Shown one piece after another: positions 5,095 to 6,577 of a stretch of DNA of 6,577 nucleotides (its first letter is position 1; each line of letters opens with the position of its first letter). The notes beneath the pieces are model-generated. The model did not search any database. It saw only the letters and a program-made list of their open reading frames with translations, and was not told the origin of the DNA. The translations under genes and the position numbers were made by a program. The stretch comes from an uncultured Geobacteraceae bacterium (GTDB lineage Bacteria > Desulfobacterota > Desulfuromonadia > Geobacterales > Pseudopelobacteraceae): the NCBI GenBank assembly GCA_903879825.1, contig CAIRND010000480.1, positions 1 through 6,577 on the forward strand. The letters are read 5' to 3'.

Positions 5095-5212
5095 AAGTAA
5101 TAAGTTGCACTACGCCCCTGAAATAGTTTGAATAAACTTACAAAAGTGATTGTTTTTGGATTACATTGCACATCCGGGTCGAGACATTTGTACCAAGGGA
5201 ACAATAATTGTT

Positions 5213-6346
5213 ATGAATAAAAAAACTGTACTGTTGATTGGCGTCACCACATTATTCCTCTGTAGCTCCTGTTCCCCTAAAAAAGAGAAGCCCAAAACAA
5301 AGCCTCCGGTGCCGGTAGCGGTGGCACAGGCAGTGCAAAAAGATGTGCCGGTTCAGGTGAAAGCCATCGGCACCATTGAGGCATATACCAGTGTCGCCAT
5401 AAAGTCGCAGGTAAGCGGCCAGATTGCGCGGATCCATTTCACGGAAGGGAGTGATGTGGAAAAGGGGGCTTTGCTGATCAGCATTGATCCGGACCCGTTT
5501 CAGGCAACCGTCAGTCAATATGAAGCGGCTCTTGCCAAAGACCAATCCCTGGCTAAATACGCCCGTGAACAGGTACTTCGGTATGAAGGTTTGCTGAAGG
5601 AGGGGATTGTCACCCGCGACCAGTATGATTTACTGCAATCAAATTCTGAATCAATGATCGCTACCGTTGTTGCTGACCGTGTCGCCATCAAAACCGCTAA
5701 AATCCAACTTGGCTATTGTTCCATCCGGTCGCCGATCTCCGGTCGGACCGGTTCTGTTGCCCTGCAAACGGGTAATCTGGTGAAGGCGAACGATCTGTCT
5801 ATCGTGACGGTCAATCAGTTGAGTCCGATTTCTGTCACTTTTTCCCTCCCGGAAAAACGGCTGGGGGAGATAAAAAAAGCGATGACCGCCGGTCAGTTGA
5901 AAATCGAAGCGGTCATCCCCAATGAGCCGGGCAGTACGGAGGTCGGAACGATCAGTTTTCTTGATAATGCCGTCAATTCTGCGACCGGTACAATCAAGCT
6001 CAAGGGGGTCTTTGCCAATAAAGCACATAAACTCTGGCCGGGCCAATTCACCGATGTACTCATAACTCTCTCTTCCCGTAAAAATGCCGTGGTCGTTCCA
6101 ACCCAGGCTATCCAGACCAGCCAGCAGGGTGAATTTATCTATGTGGTGAAGGTGGATAACACGGTGGAGATGCGCCAGGTAACATCTCTCGCGGCTGCAG
6201 GTGAGGAGACTGTCATCGAAAAGGGGCTGGCAGCGGGTGAAAAAGTAGTGACCGATGGTCAGCTGCGCCTTACTCCGGGGGCGGTTGTGGAAGCAAAAGG
6301 GAAGACTGATAAAGGCGGGATGCCTCGTGGGGTTGGTGGGAAATGA
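5213..6346 (+). CDS. RND efflux periplasmic adaptor (membrane fusion lipoprotein, MdtA/AcrA type)
   Basis: The 377-residue adaptor joins an inner-membrane RND pump to an outer-membrane channel in the periplasm. The N-terminus MNKKTVLLIGVTTLFLCSSC is a lipoprotein signal with the likely lipidated cysteine C20; its -3 position is Cys, not the usual Leu. Domains in order are a proline/lysine-rich linker (21-36), first lipoyl half (about 61-93, VSGQIARIHFTEGSDVEKGA), an alpha-hairpin (about 94-165), second lipoyl half (166-200, IRSPISGRTG), a beta-barrel (about 205-285), and a membrane-proximal domain (about 290-360, VVVPTQAI and GLAAGEKVVTDG). The length is typical of the family. ATG 5213 is preferred over the in-frame TTG at 5150 because it starts the signal peptide exactly; AAGGGA (5195-5200) lies 12 nt upstream, rather far. 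The transporter gene follows after 54 nt. Substrates are unknown. Confidence 0.93.
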   Translation: MNKKTVLLIGVTTLFLCSSCSPKKEKPKTKPPVPVAVAQAVQKDVPVQVKAIGTIEAYTSVAIKSQVSGQIARIHFTEGSDVEKGALLISIDPDPFQATVSQYEAALAKDQSLAKYAREQVLRYEGLLKEGIVTRDQYDLLQSNSESMIATVVADRVAIKTAKIQLGYCSIRSPISGRTGSVALQTGNLVKANDLSIVTVNQLSPISVTFSLPEKRLGEIKKAMTAGQLKIEAVIPNEPGSTEVGTISFLDNAVNSATGTIKLKGVFANKAHKLWPGQFTDVLITLSSRKNAVVVPTQAIQTSQQGEFIYVVKVDNTVEMRQVTSLAAAGEETVIEKGLAAGEKVVTDGQLRLTPGAVVEAKGKTDKGGMPRGVGGK

Positions 6347-6400
6347 TCAGGAAGGTCACTGAATTCTGCTGCATCGTGATACTACAAAAAGGTAAATTCA

Positions 6401-6577
6401 ATGAACATAGCTGATATCTTCATCCGCAGGCCGATTATGACCTCGCTGATCATGATCGCCATTTTTATTTTCGGCGTGGTCTCGTATCGCCTGCTACCGG
6501 TGAACGATCTCCCCAATGTGGATTTTCCGACTATTCAGGTAAATGCCAATCTGCCCGGTGCCAATCCGGATACCATG
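6401..6577 (+). CDS. RND (HAE1-type) efflux transporter, N-terminal fragment
   Basis: ATG 6401, preceded by AAAAAGG (6386-6392), opens 59 codons to the window edge. The start MNIADIFIRRPIMTSLIMIA, then LLPVNDLPNVDFPTIQV and LPGANPDTM, is the signature N-terminus of AcrB/MdtB-like proton-driven RND pumps. It has a short cytoplasmic amphipathic helix ending in RRP, transmembrane segment 1 (about residues 11-29), and the start of the periplasmic porter domain with its 'LPxVDFPTIxV..xPGAxPxxM' block. The full protein would be about 1,000 residues or more. Together with the adaptor upstream it forms a tripartite pump; no outer-membrane channel gene is visible in the window. The cut is simply the window end. 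Confidence 0.95.
   Translation, partial: MNIADIFIRRPIMTSLIMIAIFIFGVVSYRLLPVNDLPNVDFPTIQVNANLPGANPDTM

Larger units (their letters stand above)
4975..5212. other. Divergent intergenic region between the LarA-like gene and the efflux operon
   Basis: These 238 bp hold the leaders of both divergent genes, the 17-bp inverted repeat at 5051-5094, and a smaller repeat CCGGC-GATT-GCCGG at 5014-5027 in the LarA-like leader. For the plus strand only weak promoter matches are visible, for example TTGCAC (5105-5110) with TTGAAT (5128-5133) at 17 nt, so the efflux promoter is not assigned. AACAAT-A-ATTGTT (5200-5212) abuts the efflux gene ATG. Confidence 0.6.

Noticed and set aside
5150..5212. TTG start for the efflux adaptor, adding 21 residues
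   Set aside because: The extension would bury the lipoprotein signal peptide; ATG 5213 starts it correctly.

Overview
The window is about 6.6 kb of bacterial DNA of moderate GC content. It comes from a Gram-negative: it ends in an RND-type efflux operon with a lipoprotein periplasmic adaptor and an inner-membrane pump. A rubrerythrin-like diiron protein and a LarA-type nickel-pincer isomerase homologue would suit an anaerobic or microaerobic organism, for example a Desulfobacterota-like lineage. That placement is inference; nothing here fixes the taxon.

Left part (1-1210): a toxin-antitoxin or defence-type neighbourhood with signs of decay. The C-terminus of an MNT-type nucleotidyltransferase overlaps (ATGA) the start of a HEPN-domain gene. 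The HEPN gene is broken by a 5-bp tandem duplication. Next come an unrecognised 31-codon ORF and a UPF0158-family gene broken by a 1-base insertion. A 38-codon reverse-strand coding remnant then abuts the end of hipA.

Middle (1209-3143): an apparently intact hipBA-type module on the minus strand. An Xre/HipB-like antitoxin is followed after 3 nt by a full-length HipA-family Ser/Thr kinase that keeps all recognisable catalytic motifs. Upstream of hipB lie several palindromes that could be operators, then about 300 bp with no convincing gene.

Right part (3144-6577): a standalone rubrerythrin-like four-helix diiron protein on the plus strand converges on a LarA/DUF2088-family gene on the minus strand. 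The LarA-like gene diverges from an RND efflux operon, consisting of a lipoprotein membrane-fusion protein and the first 59 codons of the HAE1-type transporter, which runs off the window end. The divergent intergenic region carries a perfect 17-bp inverted repeat beside a possible minus-strand promoter. It is the most conspicuous non-coding element in the window.

No wholly new multi-gene system is evident. The points most worth following are the paired frameshifts beside an intact HipBA module, the coding remnant at the hipA 3' end, and the large palindrome between the isomerase homologue and the efflux operon.
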